Source: CAVRTM01 sp963696105
GTDB taxonomy: Bacteria > Actinomycetota > Actinomycetes > Actinomycetales > Dermatophilaceae
Direction: 5' to 3'
Assembly: GCA_963696105.1 (NCBI GenBank)
Contig: CAVOIP010000005.1
Location: 1,736,001-1,800,000, forward strand
Length of the DNA stretch: 64,000 bases
Numbering within the stretch: the first letter of the stretch is position 1; every line of letters starts with the position of its first letter. The notes under the pieces were generated by a model, which saw nothing but the letters and a program-made list of their open reading frames with translations, ran no database searches and had not been told where the DNA came from. This document shows positions 34,901-42,236 of the stretch, piece after piece. A program made the position numbers and the translations under genes.

Positions 34901-36273
34901 AGGCGATCGAGTCGACCGCCGCCGAGGTCGACCGGGTGGTGGCCCTGGTGCTCGACCACGCCAGGCGCCGGCCGGCCGAGTCGCTGGGCGTCATCGCGCT
35001 CGGCATCACGCACGCCGCCCGGATCGAGGAGGCCGTGCGCCGGGCCCTGGCCTCGGCCCCGGAGGTGGCCGACTTCTTCGACGACGCCGCCCCCGAGCGG
35101 TTCTTCGTCAAGAACCTCGAGCGCGTGCAGGGGGACGAGCGCGACGCCGTGATCCTTTCGATCGGCTACGGCAAGACCCCGCACGGCCGGGTGCTCCACC
35201 GCTTCGGGCCGCTGAACCTCGAGGGTGGCGAGCGGCGCCTCAACGTCGCGATCACCCGGGCCCGGCGACGGATGACCGTGGTCTCCTCGTTCACGGCCGC
35301 CGACCTCGACCCGAGCCGGCTGAAGGCCCGCGGTGCGCTGATGTTGCGCGACTTCCTGGCCTACGCCGCCTCCGGCGGGAACGTACCGGGGGACGAGGAC
35401 ACCCGGGCGCCGTCCGAGCTCGCCGGGTCGTCAACGCCCGAGCCCGGCGAGGCGGGGGCGACCGCGGCATCCGCCGCGACTGCGACGGCATCGGGCACCG
35501 GGGCGGCGGCGCGGGAGGTGGCTGCGACGGAGGCGACGGGGTCTGCTGAGGCGGCTGCGGCCGCGGCGCCTGCCGCCGTGAGGCCGGCGATGGCGACCGG
35601 GGGTGGCGTGGGGCACGGTGACCCGATCGTGGCCGACTTCGCCCGACGACTGCGGGCGGACGGCCTGATCGTGCACCAGGACCACGGCACGTCGGCGCAC
35701 CGGCTGGACCTCGCGGTCGAGGACCCCCGTCGCCCGCACCGCATGCTGCTGGCCGTCGAGACGGACGGCCCCGGCTATGCCGCGATGGCCAGCACCCGTG
35801 ACCGCGACCGGCTGCGCATCGAGCAGCTGCAGCGGCTGGGGTGGCAGCACGTCCGCGTGTGGACGACGGACCTGTTCCGCGACCCCGCGCAGGACGTCTC
35901 CCGTGTGGTGAGCCTGGTCCGCGCCGCCTCGGACGCCGAGCGGTCGGGTGCCCCGGCGTCCGCCGTCGGCGGTCCGGGGGAGCCCGGGCTCGACAGCGGC
36001 CCGTCGTCCTCGGCTGCGACCGGCACGGCCGACGAGGCCACCGCGGGGTCGGACACGGGAGGGACACAGGAGGACGGCACGACTGGAAGGCGGGACGCTG
36101 ACATGAGCGAAGGTGCAGCTGCGGGCGGCGAGGCGGCGACGGCGCGCACGTCGGCCCCGGTGGTCCGGACCGACCAGAGCACGGACGACACCGACGCCGG
36201 CTGGGGCGAGCGCACCGACGACCGGGCGCACGACGAGTGGCTGCGCGAGCAGCGGCCGCCGCACTGGGGCTAG
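31993..36273 (+). CDS. DUF4011 SF1 helicase with C-terminal restriction-endonuclease-like domain
   Basis: A 1426-residue multidomain protein. An N-terminal DUF4011-type region (about 30-250) is followed by an SF1 helicase core split by a long insertion: Walker A GPPGTGKSQT near 307, Walker B VVIFDEASQVPPAQ near 843-856, motif III AGDERQLPPTSFF, and C-terminal motifs VQGDERDAVILSIGYG and LNVAITRARRRMTVV. After an Ala/Thr-rich linker (about 1140-1200) comes a compact alpha/beta domain, FARRLRADGLIVHQDHG ... LAVETDGPGY ... RDRLRIEQLQRLGW, resembling the Vsr-like REase_MTES_1575 fold. The tail is acidic and disordered. This architecture fits a nucleic-acid-processing, possibly defence-related enzyme. 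The GTG is leaderless. Confidence 0.85.
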   Translation: MNESSAESPSQSPSPQATADPRGERVAAAVRAWQRHLVDLGGRNALLWYRDLPSGTLDLTTAHPGGVAMLMAGRPTKLSDLVREPAALQEARRRARTIRAKAIELQEERGITAGFIAVGMATWRVAGASRAPAAPVLLRSCVLKATGAAQQDFALDLGADVELNPVLEHYLRSEQGLQVDADALADLSMVSKGFDPHPTFAALQRLCSGIPDFSISPRLVVGTFSYAKLPMVADLAAQGDALADHDVVAALAGDPDALKAVRSAVPAAATDPEPDREHLVLDADSSQEAVIEAVRAGANLVIKGPPGTGKSQTIANLIASLSGDGKRVLFVAEKRAAIDAVVGRLARLGLGDLVLDAHSGATNRRRLAQELGATLDRASDAADPDTTEVERTLVERRTRLTDHAAALHERREPWGVSAYDAQVALTRLTQRFNAPTSRVRLHGEALRAVSRDRVRELGRELTEAASLGAWTPDRTDDPWYAARVTTADEAAKALEIASRLSTGGLDTAQERLGAAMAEAGLPPAVRAADWGSALELIEQVRATLETFTPQVFDVQLTDFVGATAGKDYRARHAIELGWFTRMRLRRHARTLLRPGPPPADLHAGLLRAQEQRTAWTALAGDGGRPTVPAALEEAQSAWAALSADLEWLGARLAPTAAGGHLVGTPLPDLLARLTALAGRADRLAVLPRVVSVLDSLRAAGLGALVDDLAARGVAVDDVTPEMERVWWISLLDDISVRDPRYGTHDGRVLRRIAEEYVRADHDHLDSTAARVRAAVGRRLRETLADHPDQEALVRAEAQKSRRHRPLRELLPRAGETLTAIKPCWAMSPLVVASVLPPGRWFDVVIFDEASQVPPAQAVSAISRGTQVVVAGDERQLPPTSFFTAASDDEGLASDDDALTEGFESVLDVLSAALPVRRLTWHYRSLDERLVAFANEQMYDGSLVTFPGTGEESVLRLDVVDGSAPVREGQEAIESTAAEVDRVVALVLDHARRRPAESLGVIALGITHAARIEEAVRRALASAPEVADFFDDAAPERFFVKNLERVQGDERDAVILSIGYGKTPHGRVLHRFGPLNLEGGERRLNVAITRARRRMTVVSSFTAADLDPSRLKARGALMLRDFLAYAASGGNVPGDEDTRAPSELAGSSTPEPGEAGATAASAATATASGTGAAAREVAATEATGSAEAAAAAAPAAVRPAMATGGGVGHGDPIVADFARRLRADGLIVHQDHGTSAHRLDLAVEDPRRPHRMLLAVETDGPGYAAMASTRDRDRLRIEQLQRLGWQHVRVWTTDLFRDPAQDVSRVVSLVRAASDAERSGAPASAVGGPGEPGLDSGPSSSAATGTADEATAGSDTGGTQEDGTTGRRDADMSEGAAAGGEAATARTSAPVVRTDQSTDDTDAGWGERTDDRAHDEWLREQRPPHWG

Positions 36274-36292
36274 CCGCGAGCAGGCCGCCCGG

Positions 36293-36333
36293 GGAGCGGC
36301 TCCGGAGCGGCTCCGGAGCGGCGCAGGACCGGC
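36293..36333. repeat. short GC-rich direct repeats between convergent genes
   Basis: Two copies of gagcggctccg and two of caggaccgg lie between the convergent helicase and SAF-protein genes. They may form secondary structure but have no T-tract. Confidence 0.5.
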
Positions 36334-37059
36334 TCAGGACCGGCGCAACGCCAGGGTGATGGAGGAGCCGGCGAGGTCGGAGCCGGTCACCGTCGCCAGC
36401 CGCGCAGCGGTGGCGGGGGGCAGGGCGACCACGATGCCGGGCCGGGAGGTGTCCCCGCCGCCACCCAGGGCCGGGGACGCGTCCCCCTCGGGCGCGTCGA
36501 CGGCGAGCACGATGACGTCCTGACCGACGACCGTGCCCGACGGGGAGGCGATCAGGTCGACGTGGTCCCCGGCCTGCGCGAGCGCCGCCGCGCCGGGGTC
36601 GGTCAGCGGCACGTGCGCGGCGACCATGCCTGCCGGCAGCCCGGACAGCAGCCCGCTGCCACGCAGGCGGGACGAAGTCACCGCCTCGCCGGCGCCGATC
36701 CCCGACGCCACCGTCGCATCGACGGCCGCGTCCGGCTCCTGCAGCGCGGTTGCCGGCCGGATCTGCTCCGGCCAGCGTTCGACGCGCAGGTCGGACGCGC
36801 CCACCCGGTGGCCTGCCGGCAACGCGCGCGCCGAGACCAGCACCGGCACCCCCACCGGTGCGGGATCGGGCAGGAAGGCATCGGCGACCAGCCAGCCGGC
36901 GAGCCCGACCAGCACGGCGGAGAGGCCCCGTCGGAGCCGGGCCCGCCGCCACACCGCACGCCGCCCGGAGCCGCGCCATCCCGGCGGCAGCATCCGCTGG
37001 GCCGACACCCGGAGGGCCCGTCCCGGTCGTGGGCGCTCGGCGCCGGCGGAAGGACTCAC
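36334..37059 (-). CDS. SAF-domain (CpaB/RcpC-like) membrane protein
   Basis: A 241-residue protein with one N-terminal TM (GLSAVLVGLAGWLVADAF) after an Arg-rich stretch, then an SAF domain (PVLVSARALPAGHRVGASDL ... GEAVTSSRL) and an RcpC/CpaB-like beta domain (DHVDLIASPSG). CpaB proteins help assemble Flp/Tad pili, but no pilus gene is nearby. The GTG start overlaps the MTA-phosphorylase stop (GTGA), so the two are translated together. This resembles the actinobacterial stand-alone SAF proteins of unknown role. Confidence 0.75.
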   Translation of the reverse strand: MSPSAGAERPRPGRALRVSAQRMLPPGWRGSGRRAVWRRARLRRGLSAVLVGLAGWLVADAFLPDPAPVGVPVLVSARALPAGHRVGASDLRVERWPEQIRPATALQEPDAAVDATVASGIGAGEAVTSSRLRGSGLLSGLPAGMVAAHVPLTDPGAAALAQAGDHVDLIASPSGTVVGQDVIVLAVDAPEGDASPALGGGGDTSRPGIVVALPPATAARLATVTGSDLAGSSITLALRRS

Positions 37060-37913
37060 GTCGGCAGCACTACCGGGAGCGGCAGGCCGTCGAGGGCGCG
37101 CCGGCAGGGGCAGGACGCGCTGTCGTCGTCCTCGGCCGCAGGCATCGCGGCGATCGCCGCACGCAGGGTCTGCTTCAAGCTCGTGACGTTGTCGGCGAAG
37201 ACCCTCAGCACCTCGGCGTGGGAGACCGCCTCGCCGCCCTCGACGCCGGCGTCGAGGTCGGTGACGAGGGCGATCGTGGTGAAGCACATGGCCAGCTCGC
37301 GGGCGAGTGAGGCCTCCGGCATGCCGGTCATCCCGACGACGGTCCAGCCCGCCGCCTGGTGCCAGCGCGACTCGGCCCGCGACGAGAAGCGCGGGCCGTT
37401 GACGACCACCAGCGTGCCGGCCGCGACGGTCGGGGTGCCGGCGGCCTCGGCGGCGCGAAGGACGGCGGCCCGGCCGCGCGGGCAGTAGGGGTCGGCGAAC
37501 CCGGCGTGGACGACGGGGCCGAGCCCGTCGAAGACCGTGTGGTCGCGGCCCCACGTGCGGTCCACGACCTGGTCGGGGACGACGACGGTGCCGGGCCCGT
37601 GGGCAGGGACCAGCGAGCCGACGGCACAGGGAGCCAGCACCTGTCGGACGCCCACGGCCCGCAGGGCCCAGAGGTTGGCCCGGTAGTTGACCCGGTGCGG
37701 GGGGAAGCGGTGGTCGCGCCCGTGACGGGCGACGAAGGCGACGCGGCGGCCCTCGACATCGCCGACCACGATGTCGTCGCTCGGGTCGCCGAACGGGGTG
37801 GTCACCCGCACGCGTTCGGCGTCGTCGAGGAACTCATAGAACCCGGACCCGCCGATGACGCCGATGTCGGCGCGTGCGCTGCTGGAGACGGACGTGCCGC
37901 TGGGGGTGGTCAT
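37056..37913 (-). CDS. mtnP: S-methyl-5'-thioadenosine phosphorylase (PNP/MTAP family)
   Basis: A 285-residue enzyme that phosphorolyses 5'-methylthioadenosine to adenine and methylthioribose-1-phosphate in methionine salvage. The family-2 nucleoside phosphorylase pattern is clear: GVIGGSGFYEF, phosphate-site RHGRDHRFPPHRVNYRANLW, GPRFSSRAESR and GMTGMPEASLARE. The last 30 residues carry a Cys pair (SCPC), seen in this branch. The chosen ATG lies 7 nt after a TAGCCT -10 element, so it is probably leaderless. It is coupled to the SAF protein downstream. Confidence 0.9.
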   Translation of the reverse strand: MTTPSGTSVSSSARADIGVIGGSGFYEFLDDAERVRVTTPFGDPSDDIVVGDVEGRRVAFVARHGRDHRFPPHRVNYRANLWALRAVGVRQVLAPCAVGSLVPAHGPGTVVVPDQVVDRTWGRDHTVFDGLGPVVHAGFADPYCPRGRAAVLRAAEAAGTPTVAAGTLVVVNGPRFSSRAESRWHQAAGWTVVGMTGMPEASLARELAMCFTTIALVTDLDAGVEGGEAVSHAEVLRVFADNVTSLKQTLRAAIAAMPAAEDDDSASCPCRRALDGLPLPVVLPT

Positions 37914-37920
37914 GCAGGCG

Positions 37921-37926
37921 AGGCTA
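37921..37926 (-). promoter_or_regulatory. -10 element of a leaderless promoter (MTA phosphorylase)
   Basis: TAGCCT on the minus strand, 7 nt before the ATG, with no RBS. Confidence 0.55.
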
Positions 37927-38022
37927 GCCGCGGCCCGTCGTACCACGGCGCCGGCGACCGGGGCTGTGGACCGCGGGGCCAGCAGGCGTGGCCCTGTGGG
38001 CGGCGACCCGACCGGCGAACGA

Positions 38023-38062
38023 CCGATGGTCCGTCCCGGGGAGTCCCGGGCCGGACCATCGG
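38023..38062 (-). terminator. long hairpin downstream of the FmdB gene
   Basis: Inverted repeat of 11 bp (CCGATGGTCCG with CGGACCATCGG), one mismatch, then 6 bp (CCCGGG) around a GAGT loop. It lies 35 bp after the zinc-ribbon stop and before the MTA-phosphorylase promoter. No T-run follows, so it fits the U-less terminators of GC-rich actinomycetes. It could instead stabilise RNA ends. Confidence 0.6.
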
Positions 38063-38096
38063 CCGAGGTGCTGCAGGAAAGGCAGGAGGCCGTGCC

Positions 38097-38420
38097 TCAG
38101 GCGGCAGAGCCCTCGCCGCTGCTCTTGCCGGCGGATGCCGCCGTCGGGGTCTTCGAGCTGCTCGAGGACTCGGTCTTGGTCGCGGTCGCCGTGGACCCGG
38201 CCTCCTTGGCACCACCGGCCGGCAGCGTGGCCGAGGAGCCGTTGCTGCGGGAGTCGGTGCGGTAGAAGCCGGAACCCTTGAAGACGACACCGACGGCACT
38301 GAACACCTTGCGCAGGCGACCCTCGCACTGCGGGCACGTGGTGAGCGAGTCGTCGCTGAAGGACTGCACGGCCTCGAAGCGGTGGTCGCACGAGGTGCAC
38401 GCGTAGGCGTACGTCGGCAT
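38097..38420 (-). CDS. FmdB-family zinc-ribbon protein
   Basis: A 107-residue protein. The N-terminal zinc ribbon (about 1-45) has CTSC at 8-11 and CPQC at 29-32 as ligands, in the family frame MPTYAYACTSCDHRFEAVQSF; GSGFYRTD closes it. The Ser/Ala/Thr-rich tail is disordered. FmdB-like proteins are thought to be small regulators; the role here is unknown. GGGAG lies before the ATG, and an imperfect TTGGCA...TGCCAA inverted repeat lies further upstream. Confidence 0.9.
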   Translation of the reverse strand: MPTYAYACTSCDHRFEAVQSFSDDSLTTCPQCEGRLRKVFSAVGVVFKGSGFYRTDSRSNGSSATLPAGGAKEAGSTATATKTESSSSSKTPTAASAGKSSGEGSAA

Positions 38421-38432
38421 GGATAACTCCCG

Positions 38433-38459
38433 TTGGCACTGTCAGGGTGAGACTGCCAA
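38433..38459. promoter_or_regulatory. imperfect inverted repeat upstream of the FmdB gene
   Basis: TTGGCACTGTCA and TGAGACTGCCAA match as inverted arms at 9 of 12 positions. It lies in the expected promoter region of the FmdB gene and may be an operator; the binding protein is unknown. Confidence 0.3.
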
Positions 38460-38594
38460 GTGTAACGGTGAGGGGCAGGCCGATAATCCCGGCGCTCCTG
38501 CACCGGCAGCTTCGACGCCGAGCCTGGGCGGAGTCGTCGGCGGAGTCGTCTGCGGCCACCGGTGACGACGTCCCGTCTCAGCCCTCCTCGGGCC

Positions 38595-39530
38595 TCACCG
38601 TCCGTTCCGTCCCGAGGCCTCGATCCGGGCATCGCGGAGCGGGAGGTCGGCGCGGTCGACGTACTCCCTGTGGAGGGCCACCACCGTGGGGGCCAGGTCG
38701 TCCCGGGCGCTGGCCAGCAGGTCCAGGAAGGTGGCCGTACCGGCCCGGCCCTCCAGGGGCAGTCCGGTGCCGCGGGCCAGGGTCTTGCGCAACGTGGTCA
38801 GCGTCCGGTCGTTGGGATCCGGGCCGGTCTCCGCCTGGCCCAGGAGCCGCCGCACCATGCGGCCCCGGTCGACCGGCCGCCAGCCGAGCCCCAGGAGCTC
38901 GGGGTAGGCGAACGCGGCCATCAACCGGGTGCGCTGCGGGTCCATCCGGCCGAGGCCGCGCAGTCCCTTGGTCAGGGTCTTGGTCGACGCCGACGCCGAC
39001 GCCGACGCAGGCGCCACCGGGCTCGGCGGCGCCGGCGTCCGCCCGCCCGGGCGCAGGAGCAGGAACCGGTGCTCGCTGACCACCGGCCGGTCGTCGGCGT
39101 CGAGGGACCGCCCCATCACGCTGGCGAACGTCATGCGGTGCCGGATGGCGACGCCCGGGCCGGCGCCCAGGTCCAGCACGAACCCCGCGGCGCGCAGGTG
39201 CGTCCGGTGCGCGGGCCGGGAGGTCAGGTTGCGCAGTCGCCACTGCCCTGCGTCGTAATCGAGCAGGCCGGCCACCGCGGGCATGGTCGCGTCGACGGTG
39301 GCGTCGGGCTCCACGAGCGGCTGGATGACGGTCGCCTGCCGTGGTGAGCGGCCGAACCCGAGGGACTCGGTGTGGGCCAGGACCCACACCCGCTCGGGGT
39401 CCAGCACCGGCGCCCGGGGGTCGCTGCTCTCCGGCGTGTCGACCCGGGAGTAGGTGACGACCAGCGCGCGGGGATCGGGGCGCTGGCCCGCCAGGTGCGC
39501 CAGCAGCGCGTCCTCGATGGAGCCGCTCAT
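38595..39530 (-). CDS. hypothetical protein coupled to the Ser/Thr kinase
   Basis: A 311-residue protein that I do not recognise. Its ATG overlaps the kinase stop (ATGA), so the two are co-translated. No TM or signal is seen. The first half is beta-rich and includes TYSRVDTPESSDPRAPVLDP and WVLAHTESLGFGRSPRQATV. An Ala/Ser/Thr linker at about residue 175 separates a helical second half with many Arg and Leu residues. It may be a substrate or effector of the kinase. FHA-like folds are common in such positions, but I cannot show FHA motifs. Confidence 0.75.
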   Translation of the reverse strand: MSGSIEDALLAHLAGQRPDPRALVVTYSRVDTPESSDPRAPVLDPERVWVLAHTESLGFGRSPRQATVIQPLVEPDATVDATMPAVAGLLDYDAGQWRLRNLTSRPAHRTHLRAAGFVLDLGAGPGVAIRHRMTFASVMGRSLDADDRPVVSEHRFLLLRPGGRTPAPPSPVAPASASASASTKTLTKGLRGLGRMDPQRTRLMAAFAYPELLGLGWRPVDRGRMVRRLLGQAETGPDPNDRTLTTLRKTLARGTGLPLEGRAGTATFLDLLASARDDLAPTVVALHREYVDRADLPLRDARIEASGRNGR

Positions 39531-41275
39531 GCGGCGTTGGGGTCGGGCGTGGGCACCTCCGAGGGGACACCGAGCACGCGCGCGTCCCCCCACACGGCGA
39601 TCTCGTCCATGCACTGGTGGGGCCGCGGGCCGACGTACGTCAGGCGCAGCTTGAGGCGCAGGGCGCCCTGGGCGCTCACCCGCACGGGAACGGCCTGGCC
39701 CAGCCCGACGGTCTTGGCGAAGACGGGCCGGGAGTCGAGGAACGCCTCGAAGAGGATCCTGCCGCCGGAGTAGAGCGAGGAGTCGTCCAGCCCGACCGTG
39801 GCCAGCAGCTGCCGGTAGTGCTTGCCCAGGTTGTACTCGAAGGTCGAGCGCTTGTGGCAGGTCGCGAGGGTCGAGTAGATCGAGTGGGGGTAGGTGTGGC
39901 CGACGACGCTGCGCGGGCCGAGGTCGGGGTCGTCGTTGACCGCCGAGAGGTCCTGCAGGTAGGTCACCACGGGGGCGCGCGCCACAACCAGCGCGATCGC
40001 GTTCGGGTGGGCGGTGCCGGCAGCCGGCGTCTGGGACAGGACCTGCCCGTCCGTGGCCCTGGTGTCGATCTCCTCCAGCACGGTCGGTGGCGGCAGCCCG
40101 GACGCCCTCAGCTGCGTGGTGACCGAGTCGACCGACGACCCGACCACGTTGGGCATCGTCCCGGCGGCCGTCGTGGTGCGGGCGGAGGTGGCCACCGGTG
40201 AGCCTCGGGCGACGGAGCCCTGCCTGGCGGTGTCGAGGCGGGAGACGGCCAGGGCGCTGCCGGCGCCCACCAGCAGCGCCAGAGCCGAGACGGCACCGAC
40301 CAGGACGCGTCCCCGCCGCGGCGGAGGCGCCACCGGACCCGGGCCCGGGTACGGCGACCCGGTGAGGGACAGCGCCGGTGTGGTCATCGTCTGGGTGCGG
40401 AACCCCTCCAGCCAGGTGGCCAGGCCGCGGGGCCGGCCGGCCGGCTCGCCGAGGCCCTCCATGACCTGCTCGAGCAGCCCCTCGCGGGTGCTCACCAGCG
40501 GCGACGCCGCCAGCATCGCCCGGGTCCGGTCCAGGTCCGGCCCGCGATCCGGCGACCGCGGCGGAAGGGAGCCCGTCAGCACGGTGAACAGCGTGGCGGC
40601 GAAGGAGAAGCGGTCGCTGTCGGGGGTGGGGAGCCCGTCGGCGGAGGTGAGCAGCTCGGGTGCGAGGTAGGGCAGGCTTCCCACGCCGGGCACGCCGCGG
40701 GCGCCGACCACCCGCGCCAGCCCGAAGTCGACCAGCTTGGAGGCCCCCGAGGGCTGCACGAGGATGTTGGAGGGCTTGATGTCCCCGTGCGCGGCCGGGG
40801 ACCGGTCCGAGGCCCGCGAGGGCAGGTGCATCATGTCCAGGGCGGCGGCGATCATCCGCAGCGTCCCGATGCGCTGGGACAGCGTGGCGGCCGGGTTGTC
40901 CTCGATCCACTCGTTCAACGGCTGGCCGTCGACCAGGTCCATCACCAGGTAGCGGACACGCTCGCCCGTGCGGCCGGTGGCGCAGCCGGCGTAGTGCATG
41001 GGGGCGCCGACGAACGGCTCGAACATCCGCACGAGTCCGGGGTGGTCCAGGTTCCACAGGCTCTTGGCCCGCCGGATCCAGTCGATCTCGGCCTCGTCGT
41101 CGTCGGCGGGCTCGATCACCTTGACGGCGTACTGGACGACCGCACTGCTGTCCCGGTCGGGGCGCATCTGCGCCTTCCAGACCTGGCCCTGGCCGCCGCC
41201 GCCGAGGATCAGCACGAGCTCGTACAGGTCCTCGTCACCGTCGGGGCCGACGTACAGCCCGGTTCTCTCGCCCAC
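39527..41275 (-). CDS. membrane Ser/Thr protein kinase with PASTA and NPCBM-like domains
   Basis: A 582-residue PknB-like kinase. The glycine loop is GGGGQGQVW (25-33), with catalytic Lys52, catalytic loop HGDIKPSN (163-170, a non-RD HGD variant), DFG 183-185 and APE near 205. One TM lies at about 324-344. Outside the membrane there is a single PASTA unit (374-432) and a C-terminal NPCBM/NEW2-like beta domain (437-575: DLSAVNDDPDLG ... VGLDDSS ... FEAFLDSRPV), which in other proteins binds carbohydrate. It probably senses cell-wall or glycan ligands. The GTG start has AGAGGAAG upstream. Confidence 0.85.
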   Translation of the reverse strand: MGERTGLYVGPDGDEDLYELVLILGGGGQGQVWKAQMRPDRDSSAVVQYAVKVIEPADDDEAEIDWIRRAKSLWNLDHPGLVRMFEPFVGAPMHYAGCATGRTGERVRYLVMDLVDGQPLNEWIEDNPAATLSQRIGTLRMIAAALDMMHLPSRASDRSPAAHGDIKPSNILVQPSGASKLVDFGLARVVGARGVPGVGSLPYLAPELLTSADGLPTPDSDRFSFAATLFTVLTGSLPPRSPDRGPDLDRTRAMLAASPLVSTREGLLEQVMEGLGEPAGRPRGLATWLEGFRTQTMTTPALSLTGSPYPGPGPVAPPPRRGRVLVGAVSALALLVGAGSALAVSRLDTARQGSVARGSPVATSARTTTAAGTMPNVVGSSVDSVTTQLRASGLPPPTVLEEIDTRATDGQVLSQTPAAGTAHPNAIALVVARAPVVTYLQDLSAVNDDPDLGPRSVVGHTYPHSIYSTLATCHKRSTFEYNLGKHYRQLLATVGLDDSSLYSGGRILFEAFLDSRPVFAKTVGLGQAVPVRVSAQGALRLKLRLTYVGPRPHQCMDEIAVWGDARVLGVPSEVPTPDPNAA

Positions 41276-41483
41276 GACCGACTTCCTCTGCGCCCGGCAG
41301 GGCGCAGCCGGGGGACTGCGCCACCTCCAGTGTGTGCCACCGCGGCGCCGGTGCGCTGCCGCTTCGCCGTGCCCGGTCGCAAGCCGGGGGGACGTCCCAC
41401 GCGTGTGTCGGCCCGGCTGGCCCACGCGCCCGAAGGAGTGCAGGCTCGGGTCAGAGCACGCTCCGACGATGTGGGAGAGCAGC

Positions 41484-42158
41484 ATGGCCAGTGACGTGAC
41501 AGCCGCACCGCTCAGCCGCGACGGCGGGTGCGCCGCGCCCCGGGGCGGGGGCCATGACCGCACGTCCGGGTGGGGGCCCATCGGCCCGGGTGGCGGCCAG
41601 GAGGGCCCCGTGCTCGACCGCACGGCCGTGACCTGCCGGCCGATGCCGTTCCCGGCATACCTCGCCGCGGCTGCGGACCTGCCGCGGGCGGAGTACGTGA
41701 ACGGGTGGACCGTGACGCGGCCGGCGCCGACGGCCCGGCAGCAGCAGACCTGCCTGCGGCTGCTGCGGCTGCTGCGCCGAGCCGCCGTGACCCCGTCCGC
41801 CGTCGTGGGACAGGCACGCTGGCGGATCCACCCCGGCGACATGGTGCGTGTCCCGGACGTCATGGTGCTGCCCCGGACCCCGGGCGCCGGGCCGGTCACG
41901 GACGCGCCGCGGCTGGTGGTCGAGGTCCTGGCCGGGGGTGAGTCCCTCGGCGTGCTGCTGAAGGCGCGGGAGTACCTCCGCGCCGGCGCCGAACAGCTCT
42001 GGGTGGTCGACCTGGTGCGCCGGGTCGTCGACGTGTACGCCGCCACGGGGTCGGGTTGGGCGCGGCTGGCCCGCCTGACCGCCCGCCGCCCGTGCGCCAC
42101 GGTGGAGGTCACCGGCCTGGGACCGATCGAGCTGTCCCTCGGCGAGATCCTGGGCTGA
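41484..42158 (+). CDS. Uma2-family (DUF820) putative endonuclease
   Basis: A 224-residue protein with a PD-(D/E)XK-like layout: PDVMVLP, then PRLVVEVL, K in LLKAREYLRAGAEQLWVVD, as in Uma2/DUF820 proteins. The first 45 residues are a low-complexity Gly/Arg leader. The ATG has GGGAG 6 nt upstream. These proteins are widespread and their real function is unclear. It is divergent from the PASTA kinase and convergent with the phosphatidylcholine synthase gene. Confidence 0.75.
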   Translation: MASDVTAAPLSRDGGCAAPRGGGHDRTSGWGPIGPGGGQEGPVLDRTAVTCRPMPFPAYLAAAADLPRAEYVNGWTVTRPAPTARQQQTCLRLLRLLRRAAVTPSAVVGQARWRIHPGDMVRVPDVMVLPRTPGAGPVTDAPRLVVEVLAGGESLGVLLKAREYLRAGAEQLWVVDLVRRVVDVYAATGSGWARLARLTARRPCATVEVTGLGPIELSLGEILG

Positions 42159-42236
42159 TTCGCGGGCGCCGGTACGCCGGCCCGGCCGCCTCCTCGGGTC
42201 GCCGCGCCCTCGGTGGGCGGGGCGCCCGAGCCCTGC

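Noticed and set aside
31879..35199. A minus-strand open frame of over 1100 codons opposite the DUF4011 helicase
   Set aside because: It mirrors the codon periodicity of the real gene, is rich in Arg/Gly/His/Asp/Gln with no recognisable domain, and has no RBS. It is a shadow of high GC3 coding DNA.
36334..37059. SAF protein as part of a Tad/Flp pilus locus
   Set aside because: No tadA, tadB, tadC, flp or TadE-like gene is present around it.
41389..41398. GGGACGTCCC palindrome upstream of the Uma2 gene as a fifth DosR-like box
   Set aside because: The half-sites abut with no N4 spacer, so it does not fit the motif.
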